From Butyrivibrio sp. WCD3002 (GTDB lineage: Bacteria > Bacillota > Clostridia > Lachnospirales > Lachnospiraceae), in the NCBI RefSeq assembly GCF_000424265.1, contig NZ_AUJO01000003.1:62001-126000 (forward strand): a stretch of DNA of 64,000 bases. The letters run 5' to 3'. The notes beneath the pieces were generated by a model. That model saw only the letters and a list, made by a program, of their open reading frames with translations, was not told where the DNA came from and did no database searches. Of this stretch, positions 18,201 through 25,510 are shown one piece after another (position 1 is the first letter of the stretch; the number at the start of each line of letters is the position of its first letter). The translations under genes were made by a program, and so were the position numbers.

Positions 18201-18578
18201 ATATGAATAATCAACCCAATCGCAGAATTCAAAAAGATCTCTAAGCGCAATTATAGCTTCATCACGCCTAATCTTACTGTTGGTATGAACAGCCACATTG
18301 CCCAGATGTATCGTATATTTAAGCATCGGAAACAGACTGGGTTCAATGATATTTCTGAAAGTATCCTCGTGTATAAGACTGGAAATATTATCTTGATAAG
18401 GCAGCCGCAAATCAGAATCAAATGAGTACACAAATCGCACCGCCAGCTCCAATGCTCTCCTTGTCAGGATTGCACAGGTTGCCGGTGAAATAGCTATACT
18501 TCTCTCTGCTTCAACAGCCTGAGTAGCAAAATCAGAATACTTCTTTTTGTTTAAAAGGTAATCAAAATTGGTTTCCAA
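15228..18578 (-). CDS. hsdR: Type I restriction enzyme, R subunit (HsdR)
   Basis: A 1,116-residue motor and nuclease subunit. It has an N-terminal DUF4145-like region (about 1-125), a coiled coil near 155-200, and a PD-(D/E)xK nuclease core around DYVLWGKDSLPLAVVEAKKA (about 245-265). The SF2 helicase follows: Walker A QATGSGKT near 373, DEVH near 471, MTATPK near 497, and the MIGRGTRL motif VI. The C-terminal EcoEI_R_C-like region completes it. It needs HsdM and HsdS for DNA cleavage. The gene is intact and is separated from hsdS by rhuM and an integrase fragment. Confidence 0.93.
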   Translation of the reverse strand: METNFDYLLNKKKYSDFATQAVEAERSIAISPATCAILTRRALELAVRFVYSFDSDLRLPYQDNISSLIHEDTFRNIIEPSLFPMLKYTIHLGNVAVHTNSKIRRDEAIIALRDLFEFCDWVDYSYSSDYEEKTFDESILPTGEEKRVNPGELKALYDELSSKDQKLADILKENEELRKQMSDERKKNRKSRSFVPDKLSEALTRKHYIDVALKEAGWVIDRNCTIEVPVEGMPNATGTGYVDYVLWGKDSLPLAVVEAKKASVDPIVGSQQAKLYADCLQNKYNQRPLIFTTNGFEFFYVNDYMNYPKREVSGFLTQEELQLEIDRRKQRIPLDKIDISDEITNRPYQKEAVTAVCEAIMKKHRKMLIVQATGSGKTRVSISIVDVLRRHNYVKNILFLADRTALVKQAKNNYTNLLPDLSCCNLLDSKDDPESCRMIFSTYPTMMNAIDEKKNKFGERLFGPGHFDLIICDEVHRSIYKKYQEIFEYFDAMLLGMTATPKNEIDKNTYGIFDLERGVPTFAYELDKAVEEGYLVNYSTLEYKSKIMETGIHYDDLSDEEKEAYEESFSTDETFKYDISSEEINTWVFNKDTIDKVLKELMEKGLKIEGGDKLGKTIIFAKNSLHAAEIVKRFEHIFPEYGGNFIKQIDYSINYVDSLIDDFSTKEKMPQIAVSVDMLDTGIDIPEILNLVFFKKVRSYSKFWQMIGRGTRLCADLLGEGIDKEKFLIFDFCNNFEFFRVNKNGTENGIQASLTEKIYNTKAMICRELQAAAYTSDEKYINYRKVLVEDCHKEVEDLNDNSFIVKRHYKYVEAYRNLLKWNDLETVEISDIKEHISPLVRPKKDNELARRFDYLIYSIDLGMLQSKNVQTPIDIVVGAAEMLSTKYSIPQVAAQKETIEKIQTQEFWDNATIIELEHVRDAMRGLLQYLDKISKKPIYTDVEDTITELESGGPIYTSNDLKNYRKKVEFYLKEHEDNISVYKLRNNKKLNEADMKELEKILWNDLGSREDYKKEYGDTPIGRLVRKIVGVDRAAVNEAFSKFLSDEHLNVNQIRFVNLIIDYIVVNGNIEDRSVLMGEPFRSYGSIVSLFKDDMGTAQEIMDVVEEIKKNSEMLA

Positions 18579-18631
18579 TTACTGCTCTCCTTCCTACAAT
18601 TTTTTTGGGGTCTTGTTTATACTTAAAAATC

Positions 18632-18964
18632 TCACATACGATTTCTTACGCTACAACTTTTGATTTGTTGATAATCAGACAAGTATTTACGAATCCTCTC
18701 TGTGGTAACCTTTCTTACTGGATCCTCTATTTCCGATAACAACTTTTCAATTGTTACACCATAGTATTGTATGGTTCTATCTGAACATCCCTCTATTTTC
18801 TTAGCATCCAGGAACATATTAAGATATTCTTCATTGGTGATGTCTTTCTTCTCAAGAGTCCCTTCTGAAAAAGCCTCGAGCATAACCTCTTGCAATTTTT
18901 TCATCTGTAGCACGGATAAATAATCTGCCATTTCATTAAGAACAGTAACTATTTTCTCTTCCAT
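18632..18964 (-). pseudogene. Truncated tyrosine recombinase (N-terminal domain)
   Basis: About 110 residues match the N-terminal SAM-like core-binding domain of XerD/phage-type integrases (EEYLNMFLDAKKIEGCSDRTIQYYGVTIEKLL, shown here as motif landmarks EGCSDRTIQYY and ERIRKYLSDYQQI). The catalytic domain with R-H-R-Y residues is missing; after DYQQI the frame drifts into SCSVRNRM and stops. The ATG at 18964 follows GGGGGAAAG. Integrases next to hsdS commonly invert specificity domains, so this is probably the dead remnant of such a shuffler. Nothing of the missing part is left in the 53 bases before hsdR. Confidence 0.7.
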
Positions 18965-19009
18965 ACTGGTACTTTCCCCCATTGTACCAGCGTCCTTCAG
19001 CCATAGTTT

Positions 19010-20047
19010 TTATTCTTTCATTTTATCTTCAAGTTCAAGAAACCTATCAAAATCACTTTGAAACAATCTATCCTGAACTATTCTGTATTTTTCATATTCT
19101 GTCTCTGCATGCAGCTTAGCTTCTTCTGCGCTGATTTTTCCCGGACCCGTCAATATCTCATTTCCATTAAACTCCAAGAACCCATCCAAACGTTTTGCCC
19201 AGTCCTCCATGCTCATAGGAATATGTCTTTGAGCCTGAAGTTCTGCATAATCCAAGTATAATGTGACAATTCGTTCAAGATAATTCATCTCTTCCTCAGA
19301 TAAATAGTTTTTAGCAATTGTCACATCCGCTTTTAGAATTTTTCCATCTGGAGCATTTTCCCATGTAGTTAAACCCATATGCTCTTTATTGGCATCAGCT
19401 CGTTCAACTATCAGCTCTGCTGCAGTATGCCTATGCACAGCATAATGCATTTTGTTTTGCACAGTCTTAAAAAATTTCTGCGTTGTTTTTGCATCTTTGT
19501 CATAGTCAAAGGCCGTGGCATATATATCAGTGACTTTCTGATAAAACCTTCTTTCAGAAAGTCTGATCTCACGGATCTGCTGTAGTTGTCTTTCAAAAAA
19601 ATCTTCAGTAAACTTATGGCCTTTTTTGAGACGTTCCGGATCCATGGTCCAGCCTTGAATTGTGTAATCCTTTACTATCTGACCAGCCCATTTACGGAAA
19701 CGAACAGCCCTGTCATTATTTACCTTAAATCCAACTGAAATAATCAGTTGAAGGCAGTAATGCATGACATTCCTTTGTACTTGTCTGCTTCCTTCTGTTT
19801 GAACTATCCGAAAATTTCGGATAGTTGACTCCTTAGTCAATTCTCCATCATCATATATTTTCTGAATATGATCATTTATTGTCCTTACATCCACTTCATA
19901 CAGCGAAGCCATCATTTTTTGCGTAAGCCATATATTTTCATCTTCATAACGCATCTCAAAACTTTCTGACGAATCTCCAGTTGACGCTATATATGTAAGA
20001 TATTCTGCGGCAGATGATGATATCTGTAGTTCTTTCTTTTTTGCCAT
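19010..20047 (-). CDS. rhuM: RhuM-family protein in the type I locus
   Basis: A 345-residue protein with the RhuM family layout: a winged-helix-like N-terminus (IWLTQKMMASLYEVDVRT near residue 35-52), the ESTIRNFRIVQTEGSRQVQR segment, and AVRFRKWAGQIVKDYTIQGW near 120. The C-terminus is helical. The family is named after a Salmonella pathogenicity-island gene, but its biochemical role is unknown; it is often inserted inside type I restriction loci as here. It starts one base after the hsdS stop, so it is co-transcribed with hsdS. Confidence 0.85.
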   Translation of the reverse strand: MAKKKELQISSSAAEYLTYIASTGDSSESFEMRYEDENIWLTQKMMASLYEVDVRTINDHIQKIYDDGELTKESTIRNFRIVQTEGSRQVQRNVMHYCLQLIISVGFKVNNDRAVRFRKWAGQIVKDYTIQGWTMDPERLKKGHKFTEDFFERQLQQIREIRLSERRFYQKVTDIYATAFDYDKDAKTTQKFFKTVQNKMHYAVHRHTAAELIVERADANKEHMGLTTWENAPDGKILKADVTIAKNYLSEEEMNYLERIVTLYLDYAELQAQRHIPMSMEDWAKRLDGFLEFNGNEILTGPGKISAEEAKLHAETEYEKYRIVQDRLFQSDFDRFLELEDKMKE

Positions 20048-21193
20048 TTATCCAAAATACTCCTGCATTAAACTATCAAATAGCTTCTGTGTCTCATCCA
20101 GTGACTTCTGTACTGCAACTTTTGATTTGTCGACTTGTTCAGCAAACATAGAAAACTCTTCCTGTAAATGGATATCCACTACCGGAAGCGGTAATTCACT
20201 TATAAATCCTTTTGATGCCATAGCAAATCCACCATCTCCTATATTCAAGAACTTCTGATATAGTCCTTGGGTATAGTAGAATATAAACTCTGGTAAATAT
20301 CCGTTTTCTCTAATCTTTCTTATGCCTAATACGTTCTGATTTGTTGTTGTCTCAAACTTAAGCAACGCGGTTTTTCCTATAGTCGCTCCTACCAGTGCTA
20401 CTAAAACAGTATCAACAGGGAACATACGCGCAGAAGAGTGCGCCATTCCCTCTTCAGTAATATAGTTGCCATCGTTTTCATAAATATATGCATTTTGACA
20501 CATATTTGAACCTATCCAAGAAATAGTTCCACCATTCCAGTATTCAGGTTTCGCCTTTGATGGAGTTCCTCCTGCATTTAGTTCAAATAACTCGCCATAT
20601 TTTCTGAGTTCAAAGCCCTTATTATTTATCATAGGATCACCAAAGAGCTCGACAAATCGGGCTTTGATGAGGTTGTCAAATTCCTCTAGTTCACTCTTCC
20701 GTAGCTTTATGATTTCACTAAGCTTTTCAAGGTTAACAACAGCCTTTTCCTGATCTGCTACATCAGGAACATTTATTTCAATATTGCCAACTATGCCTTT
20801 TGATATTTCCTTGAAAGTAGCGCCTCTTCCCAAAGAATTTAAAAAAGCTGTATTCCCTTTCAAGAACCAGTAAAGATACTTATTATTTATCTTGTCGGAA
20901 CAAATAAGGTTCTTAAATCCTTGATTGCAATACATTTCGCAACCCGCAATTGCTACTTTTCCAATAGGGGCTCTGGACGACAAAATTACTGTCCCCGCCG
21001 GAAAAGGAGTAAGGCCAGTTTTTTTTACGCCTAATTCAGTCAATTTTCTAGCAGTATCATCAATAATGTATGAATCATCTGTAAGCTCTGCTGGAGTAAT
21101 CCATTTAATATCTCCATCCCAATACTCTTCAACGCTTGTTTTGGGCGTGCTTCCAGATACAATTTCACAAATATCTCCAAGTTTATATTTCAT
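20048..21193 (-). CDS. hsdS: Type I restriction-modification specificity subunit (HsdS)
   Basis: A 381-residue HsdS with two target-recognition domains. TRD1 spans about 1-155 (GDICEIVSGSTPKTSVEEYWDG) and TRD2 about 190-345 (YGELFELNAGGTPSKAKPEYWNGG). Each is followed by a long helix that sets the spacing between half-sites (LEKLSEIIKLRKSELEEF and the C-terminal DKSKVAVQKSLDETQKLFDSL). It directs the HsdM methylase and HsdR to a bipartite target. It lies 23 bases after hsdM. Only one full hsdS is present, with no partial copy that could recombine with it. Confidence 0.92.
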   Translation of the reverse strand: MKYKLGDICEIVSGSTPKTSVEEYWDGDIKWITPAELTDDSYIIDDTARKLTELGVKKTGLTPFPAGTVILSSRAPIGKVAIAGCEMYCNQGFKNLICSDKINNKYLYWFLKGNTAFLNSLGRGATFKEISKGIVGNIEINVPDVADQEKAVVNLEKLSEIIKLRKSELEEFDNLIKARFVELFGDPMINNKGFELRKYGELFELNAGGTPSKAKPEYWNGGTISWIGSNMCQNAYIYENDGNYITEEGMAHSSARMFPVDTVLVALVGATIGKTALLKFETTTNQNVLGIRKIRENGYLPEFIFYYTQGLYQKFLNIGDGGFAMASKGFISELPLPVVDIHLQEEFSMFAEQVDKSKVAVQKSLDETQKLFDSLMQEYFG

Positions 21194-21216
21194 CTATCAT
21201 CCCTACAAATCTCAAT

Positions 21217-22680
21217 TTATTTTATATCCAATAACTTCTTAAGTTCAGCAAATTCAGTCTGAATTTCAGCTTCGATTGCTTCTATCTTGCCCATTATTAC
21301 ATCAGTTGGTTCATACTCGACTTTTTCATAAACCACTTCTTTATATTTGTTAATGGACAGATCATAATCGTTGTCTACGATATCTTTTACCGGTACAAAG
21401 AAACTCTGCTCGGTTCTCTTTCTGCCATTCTCAGCATCAAGGTTGTTGAATCTGCTTATGATGTCCGGAATATCATTTTCCGAAATCTCCTGGCGCTTAT
21501 CATCGAGACTATAACCGTCTGCCTTCATGTCATAGAACCAAACTTTATCTGTTCCACCACTTCCTGTTTTTGTGAAAATCAGAATAGCAGTAGACACGCC
21601 GGCATAAGGCTTGAACACTCCACTGGGCATAGAAATAACTGCATCCAGCTTGTTGTTATCGATTATCTCTTTTCTGATCTGCTTATGTGCATTACTTGAC
21701 CCAAAGAGCACTCCGTCGGGAACGATAACTGCTGCGCGGCCACCTTTTTTCAAAATTCTAAGGAATAATGCCAGGAATAGAAGCTCTGTCTTCTTGGTCT
21801 TAGTAACTTTCAGCAAATCAGCTGACACTGCTTCATAATCAAGGCTTCCCTTAAAAGGCGGATTGGCAAGTACAAGTGAATATGTCTCTACATCCGTATT
21901 CTGCTCGGATAAGCTGTCTCTATAGGAAATATTCGGGTTATCAACTCCGTGAAGAAGCATATTCATGGCACCGATACGAAGCATAGTTCTGTCCATATCA
22001 TTTCCATAGAACATGTCGTTGTTGAAGTGCTTTCTCTTTTTCTCATCCAGGAACATATCTGCATGATTTTCACGAAGATATGTCTGAGCCTCAATAAGGA
22101 ATCCGGCAGATCCCATAGCAGGGTCAATGATAATATCATCAGGCTGAGGCTTTACAAGATTTACCATCATCTTAATGATATGTCTCGGAGTTCTGAACTG
22201 TCCGTTAGTACCTGCAGTTGCAACTTTTGAAAGAAGGTACTCGTAAAGATCTCCCTTGGTATCATCATCACCAAGCTCTAATCCATCTATACCATCAACA
22301 ATCTTAGTCAGCATAGATGCTGTGGGTATCTTGAAGATGGCATCGCCCATATATTTTGAATAAGCAGAATCGCCATCCTGATGAAGATTCTTGATAAAGG
22401 GGAATACTCCGTTCATGACAACGTCGTACATCTCTTCTGCAGAACCAAGATTCTTGAACTTACTCCATCTGTATTTTTGACAATCTCCCGGAAACATTGG
22501 CTCATAAGGAACGCCAAGGAAATTTGATTCCTGCTCCTTTGTAGTCTCAACGTCATCTAACTGTTTTATAAAGAGTAAATATGTAAACTGTTCTATGACA
22601 TCAAGGGGATTGGTTATTCCACCTGTCCAGAAAGTCTCCCATATTTTGTCAATTTTGTTTTTTAATTCTCCGGTAATCAT
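21217..22680 (-). CDS. hsdM: Type I DNA adenine methyltransferase (HsdM)
   Basis: A 487-residue N6-adenine methyltransferase. An N-terminal HsdM_N helical domain (ITNPLDVIEQFTYLLFIKQL) precedes the N6_Mtase domain with SAM motif I DPAMGSAGF near residue 187 and catalytic motif NPPF near 271. It ends in a coiled tail for HsdS binding. First gene of the type I locus, with its own promoter at 22711-22739 and a GGAGGAATGC ribosome site. Confidence 0.94.
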   Translation of the reverse strand: MITGELKNKIDKIWETFWTGGITNPLDVIEQFTYLLFIKQLDDVETTKEQESNFLGVPYEPMFPGDCQKYRWSKFKNLGSAEEMYDVVMNGVFPFIKNLHQDGDSAYSKYMGDAIFKIPTASMLTKIVDGIDGLELGDDDTKGDLYEYLLSKVATAGTNGQFRTPRHIIKMMVNLVKPQPDDIIIDPAMGSAGFLIEAQTYLRENHADMFLDEKKRKHFNNDMFYGNDMDRTMLRIGAMNMLLHGVDNPNISYRDSLSEQNTDVETYSLVLANPPFKGSLDYEAVSADLLKVTKTKKTELLFLALFLRILKKGGRAAVIVPDGVLFGSSNAHKQIRKEIIDNNKLDAVISMPSGVFKPYAGVSTAILIFTKTGSGGTDKVWFYDMKADGYSLDDKRQEISENDIPDIISRFNNLDAENGRKRTEQSFFVPVKDIVDNDYDLSINKYKEVVYEKVEYEPTDVIMGKIEAIEAEIQTEFAELKKLLDIK

Positions 22681-22710
22681 GCATTCCTCCGCATAAATAT
22701 ATTTATTTAA

Positions 22711-22739
22711 ATTCTATTCTACATTTGGTGTAGTTTCAA
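22711..22739 (-). promoter_or_regulatory. Promoter of the type I locus with internal inverted repeat
   Basis: On the minus strand, TTGAAA (22734-22739) and TAGAAT (22711-22716) are 17 bases apart. The spacer contains CTACA-CCAAA-TGTAG, an inverted repeat that could bind a regulator and set the timing of restriction relative to methylation. No controller-protein gene is adjacent. Confidence 0.6.
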
Positions 22740-22757
22740 TAAAGGTGGCATTAAATA

Positions 22758-23279
22758 TTAATCCCAGCACAAAAATCTATACTCCTTAATTTTTCCGCCG
22801 CACTCGGGACAAATGATTTTTTCCTGTCTTAGTTCTTTTATAAATTCATCAATAATTTCAGCCTTGCTTCCGCATTTAGAACAGTGATGGTCATATTTCT
22901 CGTATAAGACACATCTTTTAATTTCTATGATCGACTTAACCCTATCTTCCGGCAGACTCGTGAATTTGGGATCTCCTCGATTAATCCCATCCATTAATGT
23001 TTGTCTTTTTTGTTCAATTTCGTGGTCTGGTATCATGAGGTTCAAATCATACACCGGTTCAAGATTCCCACACTTAGTGCACCGAGAAACTACACGCTCG
23101 CAGGAGATTGATCCGTCCGGATGCTCCTCGAAGAATTTTCTTCCCTGCTCGCCGTAGTGGCCTTTCTTCATGTTTTCTATTTCATCTTTTATTAACTGGG
23201 GATAGATCATTCCTGATCCAAGTGATGCATTTAATGTATATCCGCATTTTTCACATTTACAAATATATCCTCTGCCCAT
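22758..23279 (-). CDS. Multi-zinc-ribbon protein, unknown
   Basis: A 173-residue cytoplasmic protein with Cys pairs at the N-terminus (CKCEKCGY), in the middle (CTKCGNLEPVYDL), and two near the end (HHCSKCGSK and CPECGGK), suggesting two or three zinc ribbons. The same kind of protein is found as a stray gene in Firmicutes genomes. It lies 77 bases before hsdM on the same strand, but hsdM has its own promoter. The function is unknown. Confidence 0.65.
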   Translation of the reverse strand: MGRGYICKCEKCGYTLNASLGSGMIYPQLIKDEIENMKKGHYGEQGRKFFEEHPDGSISCERVVSRCTKCGNLEPVYDLNLMIPDHEIEQKRQTLMDGINRGDPKFTSLPEDRVKSIIEIKRCVLYEKYDHHCSKCGSKAEIIDEFIKELRQEKIICPECGGKIKEYRFLCWD

Positions 23280-23330
23280 ATTTATCCCTCCATCTGATAC
23301 TCACATGATACATCCCGATGTGTACCATAA

Positions 23331-23355
23331 GTGGGCTGTATCCACGAACATGCGT
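23331..23355. repeat. 25 bp repeat, copy 1
   Basis: Identical to 24725-24749 in the same orientation, and in both places followed within a few bases by an AAAAATAACCGCC terminator arm. On the minus strand both copies spell R/CMFVDTAH in the same frame, so the repeat may be a duplicated gene end rather than a free element. Confidence 0.7.
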
Positions 23356-23362
23356 GCACAAA

Positions 23363-23402
23363 AAATAACCGCCCATTGTCCTGCCAGACTGAGCGGTTAT
23401 TT
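23363..23402 (-). terminator. Terminator after the XRE/GNAT unit
   Basis: Ten-base arms AAATAACCGC and GCGGTTATTT (23363-23372, 23393-23402) are followed on the minus strand by a T-run. It closes the transcript of the XRE regulator and broken GNAT gene. Confidence 0.7.
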
Positions 23403-23516
23403 CATAATCGACTTATAAAACAGGGCTAACCGTCTATCGGCAGCACCTTTTGTTACTAATACTTTTTCTACATAACTCTATATCGTCAAACTTAAATTCA
23501 TCTACATCGTTTCCAG

Positions 23517-23982
23517 TCATAGTGCCTTTTTCACCATAACAACTTCTGCATTCCGGCATTCAATTTCAAAGCCATTTTTCAGAAAGAGCTTATATGAAGG
23601 ATTATCAGCAGCGATGTCGTCGTGTAATATCGAAATGTCATTTTATTTTACTGCCTGACATAGAAGCTTTATGCCCTCGGATCCGTACCCTCGATTTCTG
23701 TATTTTGCTAGGATGATCACATCACAAATATATATATCTCTTGGCTCATCATAGTGGTAGGCAATCTCGCCGACATATTCTTTTTCTTCATTTTGCAGAT
23801 AACGATAAAAATCTATCTTTTCCGGGCTTTCTTACCCATGCATCATACCAGGAATTCCACTTGTCTTTTGGAAATGTAATGGTTCCACCCCACTTGGCGT
23901 TATAAGACATGGTTTCTTCATCAGCCATAAAGCTTTCTCTAGAAGACATTTCTTCTAATTCAGGTTTTATGAGTTCTAGCAT
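23517..23982 (-). pseudogene. GNAT acetyltransferase, frameshifted and with a nonsense codon
   Basis: The frame from ATG 23982 encodes about 60 residues ending in KPGKDRF. A T5 run near 23825 then shifts the frame. The next frame continues with FYRYLQNEEKEYVGEIAYHY, reaches the acetyl-CoA loop ILAKYRNRGYGSEGIKLL, meets a TAA near 23643, and resumes with the usual ending ADNPSYKLFLKNGFEIECRN. So two independent lesions interrupt an otherwise recognisable GNAT protein of about 155 residues. Its start is 38 bases after the XRE gene, so the two were a pair. Confidence 0.8.
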
Positions 23983-24020
23983 ATTGTCTCATCTCCAATA
24001 TCCATATATAACTTTGTCCA

Positions 24021-24575
24021 CTACAAAACCTCACATTCAACAATGTTATAATCAAGAAATTCCGGGATGGCTTTTTTCAGAGCCTTTTTATGTAAATCTT
24101 TTCCCAATAATTTTCCGGAAAGCTCAATATCTGCGGGATATAGTAGCTTCTCCAATTTATATTTCCTGATCTCATTATATTCTTCACATATAGGAAGATT
24201 ATTTCGTCTACTCAAATAATCCAGCATGGCCAGAAGATAAAAAGCTTCCGTTTTCATAGCAAGTTTCCAATAATAGTCGATTTTCCTACTTTCCAAAAGC
24301 TCAATCACATAGTTCAATTCACCCATCCTCTTGACCAAATGGCACTGTTCTCCTCTGAACAGCTCAAACGTGCGATTCTTATCGCAAAGAGTAATCAGTT
24401 CATCAATTGTAAGTCCAAGAGCATCGGCTATTTTTTTCACAACGCCGAGAGCGCAATTTAAGATATCCACTTTCCCATTAACTATATTAAATACTGTGGG
24501 ATATGCTACAGTTGCGCTGTTTGCTACTTTATAGATCGATATTCTATTATCTTCAAGATACTGTTTAATATACAT
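24021..24575 (-). CDS. XRE-family regulator with helical C-terminal domain
   Basis: A 184-residue protein. Residues 1-65 form an XRE helix-turn-helix (ISIYKVANSATVAYPTVFNIVNGK, then KKIADALGLTIDELI). The C-terminal 115 residues are helical with a conserved-looking ELNYVIELLESRKIDYYWK segment and may bind a partner or ligand. A GGTGGTGA site lies before the ATG. Its promoter is flanked by two ACGTATATAT repeats, which suggests autoregulation. Paired with a broken GNAT gene, it could be the surviving antitoxin or regulator of a former two-gene unit. Confidence 0.75.
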   Translation of the reverse strand: MYIKQYLEDNRISIYKVANSATVAYPTVFNIVNGKVDILNCALGVVKKIADALGLTIDELITLCDKNRTFELFRGEQCHLVKRMGELNYVIELLESRKIDYYWKLAMKTEAFYLLAMLDYLSRRNNLPICEEYNEIRKYKLEKLLYPADIELSGKLLGKDLHKKALKKAIPEFLDYNIVECEVL

Positions 24576-24597
24576 ACGATCACCACCTTGTAATCAT

Positions 24598-24636
24598 ATT
24601 ATATACTATTACGTATATATACTCAAACGTATATAT
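24598..24636 (-). promoter_or_regulatory. XRE gene promoter flanked by direct repeats
   Basis: On the minus strand, TTGAGT (24621-24626) and TATAAT (24598-24603) are 17 bases apart. The repeat ACGTATATAT occurs at 24611-24620 and 24627-24636, exactly on either side of the -35 box and 16 bases apart. A dimeric XRE repressor bound here would block RNA polymerase. Confidence 0.65.
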
Positions 24637-24649
24637 TTTATGTTTTTCA

Positions 24650-24749
24650 TCATCCCACCGCGAGGTTCAGCTCGGAAAACAGATCACCCATTGAGAATGT
24701 AAGGCTTTCCGCTTCGGAATCGTTGTGGGCTGTATCCACGAACATGCGT
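24650..24749 (-). pseudogene. C-terminal gene remnant carrying repeat copy 2
   Basis: An open minus-strand frame without start, about 32 codons, ends at TGA 24650-24652. It reads RMFVDTAHNDSEAESL then TFSMGDLFSELNLAVG. It looks like the end of a real protein whose body is gone. The first eight codons are the 25 bp repeat also seen at 23331. The parent family is not recognised. Confidence 0.3.
24725..24749. repeat. 25 bp repeat, copy 2
   Basis: Identical to 23331-23355. It again stands directly beyond an AAAAATAACCGCC terminator arm, so the duplicated unit probably included the terminator half. Confidence 0.7.
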
Positions 24750-24757
24750 ATTCAAAA

Positions 24758-24802
24758 ATAACCGCCGGGTCCCAGTCTTAAATACTGAAACCAAGCGGTT
24801 AT
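24758..24802 (-). terminator. Terminator after the HExxH membrane protein gene
   Basis: Arms ATAACCGC (24758-24765) and GCGGTTAT (24795-24802) with a T-run on the minus strand. It lies 25 bases after the stop of the DUF3267-like gene. Confidence 0.6.
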
Positions 24803-24827
24803 CCTTAATTTTCCCTATTCATGGCTA

Positions 24828-25469
24828 TTAGACACGCTCAAATACAACGCTTCCTCCCTCTGTGGGATGGTCCATGTAAACTACATCCTTTGCAGATGGT
24901 GCGTATGAAGCGATATTTTTTATTACCATAATATCCCCACAGGCAGAGGCTGATCCGATTATTCCAAAGAGCATTACCCAGAAATAACCTCCGGCAATTC
25001 CGACGATTATTGGAATTATGCCAAGAATAACAAGGGGCATCACTGCACCGAAAATGTAATTTCCTTTTGTCAGTGGTGTAGAGCATGTGCAGTAAGGATT
25101 CATAGTGCTGGCAGCATATCCGAATTCGATATCCTTGAACTTCTTTTTAGAAGCAATGCCCCAGCTAAGACCGTGAAGGGCCTCATGGACCAGTATAGAT
25201 ATTAAGTATGCTCCCATAGTGATGAACATTTCGGATATGTGAAGCTTCGGAATCGGATTTAGTACAAAATACAGAACAAATGAAATCACCGTAAGCGGAA
25301 TGAGCAAAAGTACCATGTTTTTATTTGCCTCATTCAAATCTATGGTCAGATCTTTACGCGTATAGTTCTGCTGCGTCATCTCATTGGAAAGTATCTCGAA
25401 TTTTTCCAGTCTCTTCTTTTCAGCGTCGGTGAGAACTCTTTCCTTTTTCTCTTTATTATCTTTTCCCAT
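24828..25469 (-). CDS. DUF3267-like membrane metalloprotease homologue
   Basis: The ATG at 25469 (MGKDNKEKKER) is chosen because GGAGG lies 8 bases upstream; this gives 213 residues. After a basic cytoplasmic N-terminus of about 50 residues come several membrane helices. Near residue 106 the HExxH motif HEALH occurs in a membrane-associated context (LISILVHEALHGLSWG), as in DUF3267 and site-2-protease-like families. The substrate is unknown. The IS110-type element ends about 26 bases upstream of this start, so the gene's native promoter has probably been displaced. Confidence 0.75.
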   Translation of the reverse strand: MGKDNKEKKERVLTDAEKKRLEKFEILSNEMTQQNYTRKDLTIDLNEANKNMVLLLIPLTVISFVLYFVLNPIPKLHISEMFITMGAYLISILVHEALHGLSWGIASKKKFKDIEFGYAASTMNPYCTCSTPLTKGNYIFGAVMPLVILGIIPIIVGIAGGYFWVMLFGIIGSASACGDIMVIKNIASYAPSAKDVVYMDHPTEGGSVVFERV

Positions 25470-25495
25470 ACCAAAATCCTCCAAGTAATGAACTG

Positions 25496-25510
25496 ATATG
25501 TAATGACCTC
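25496..25510 (+). repeat. IS110-type left inverted repeat
   Basis: ATATGTAATGACCTC, the exact reverse complement of 27127-27141. Confidence 0.85.

Noticed and set aside
20048..21193. Phase-variable hsdS
   Set aside because: Only one full hsdS and no inverted partial copy were found, and the recombinase is truncated.
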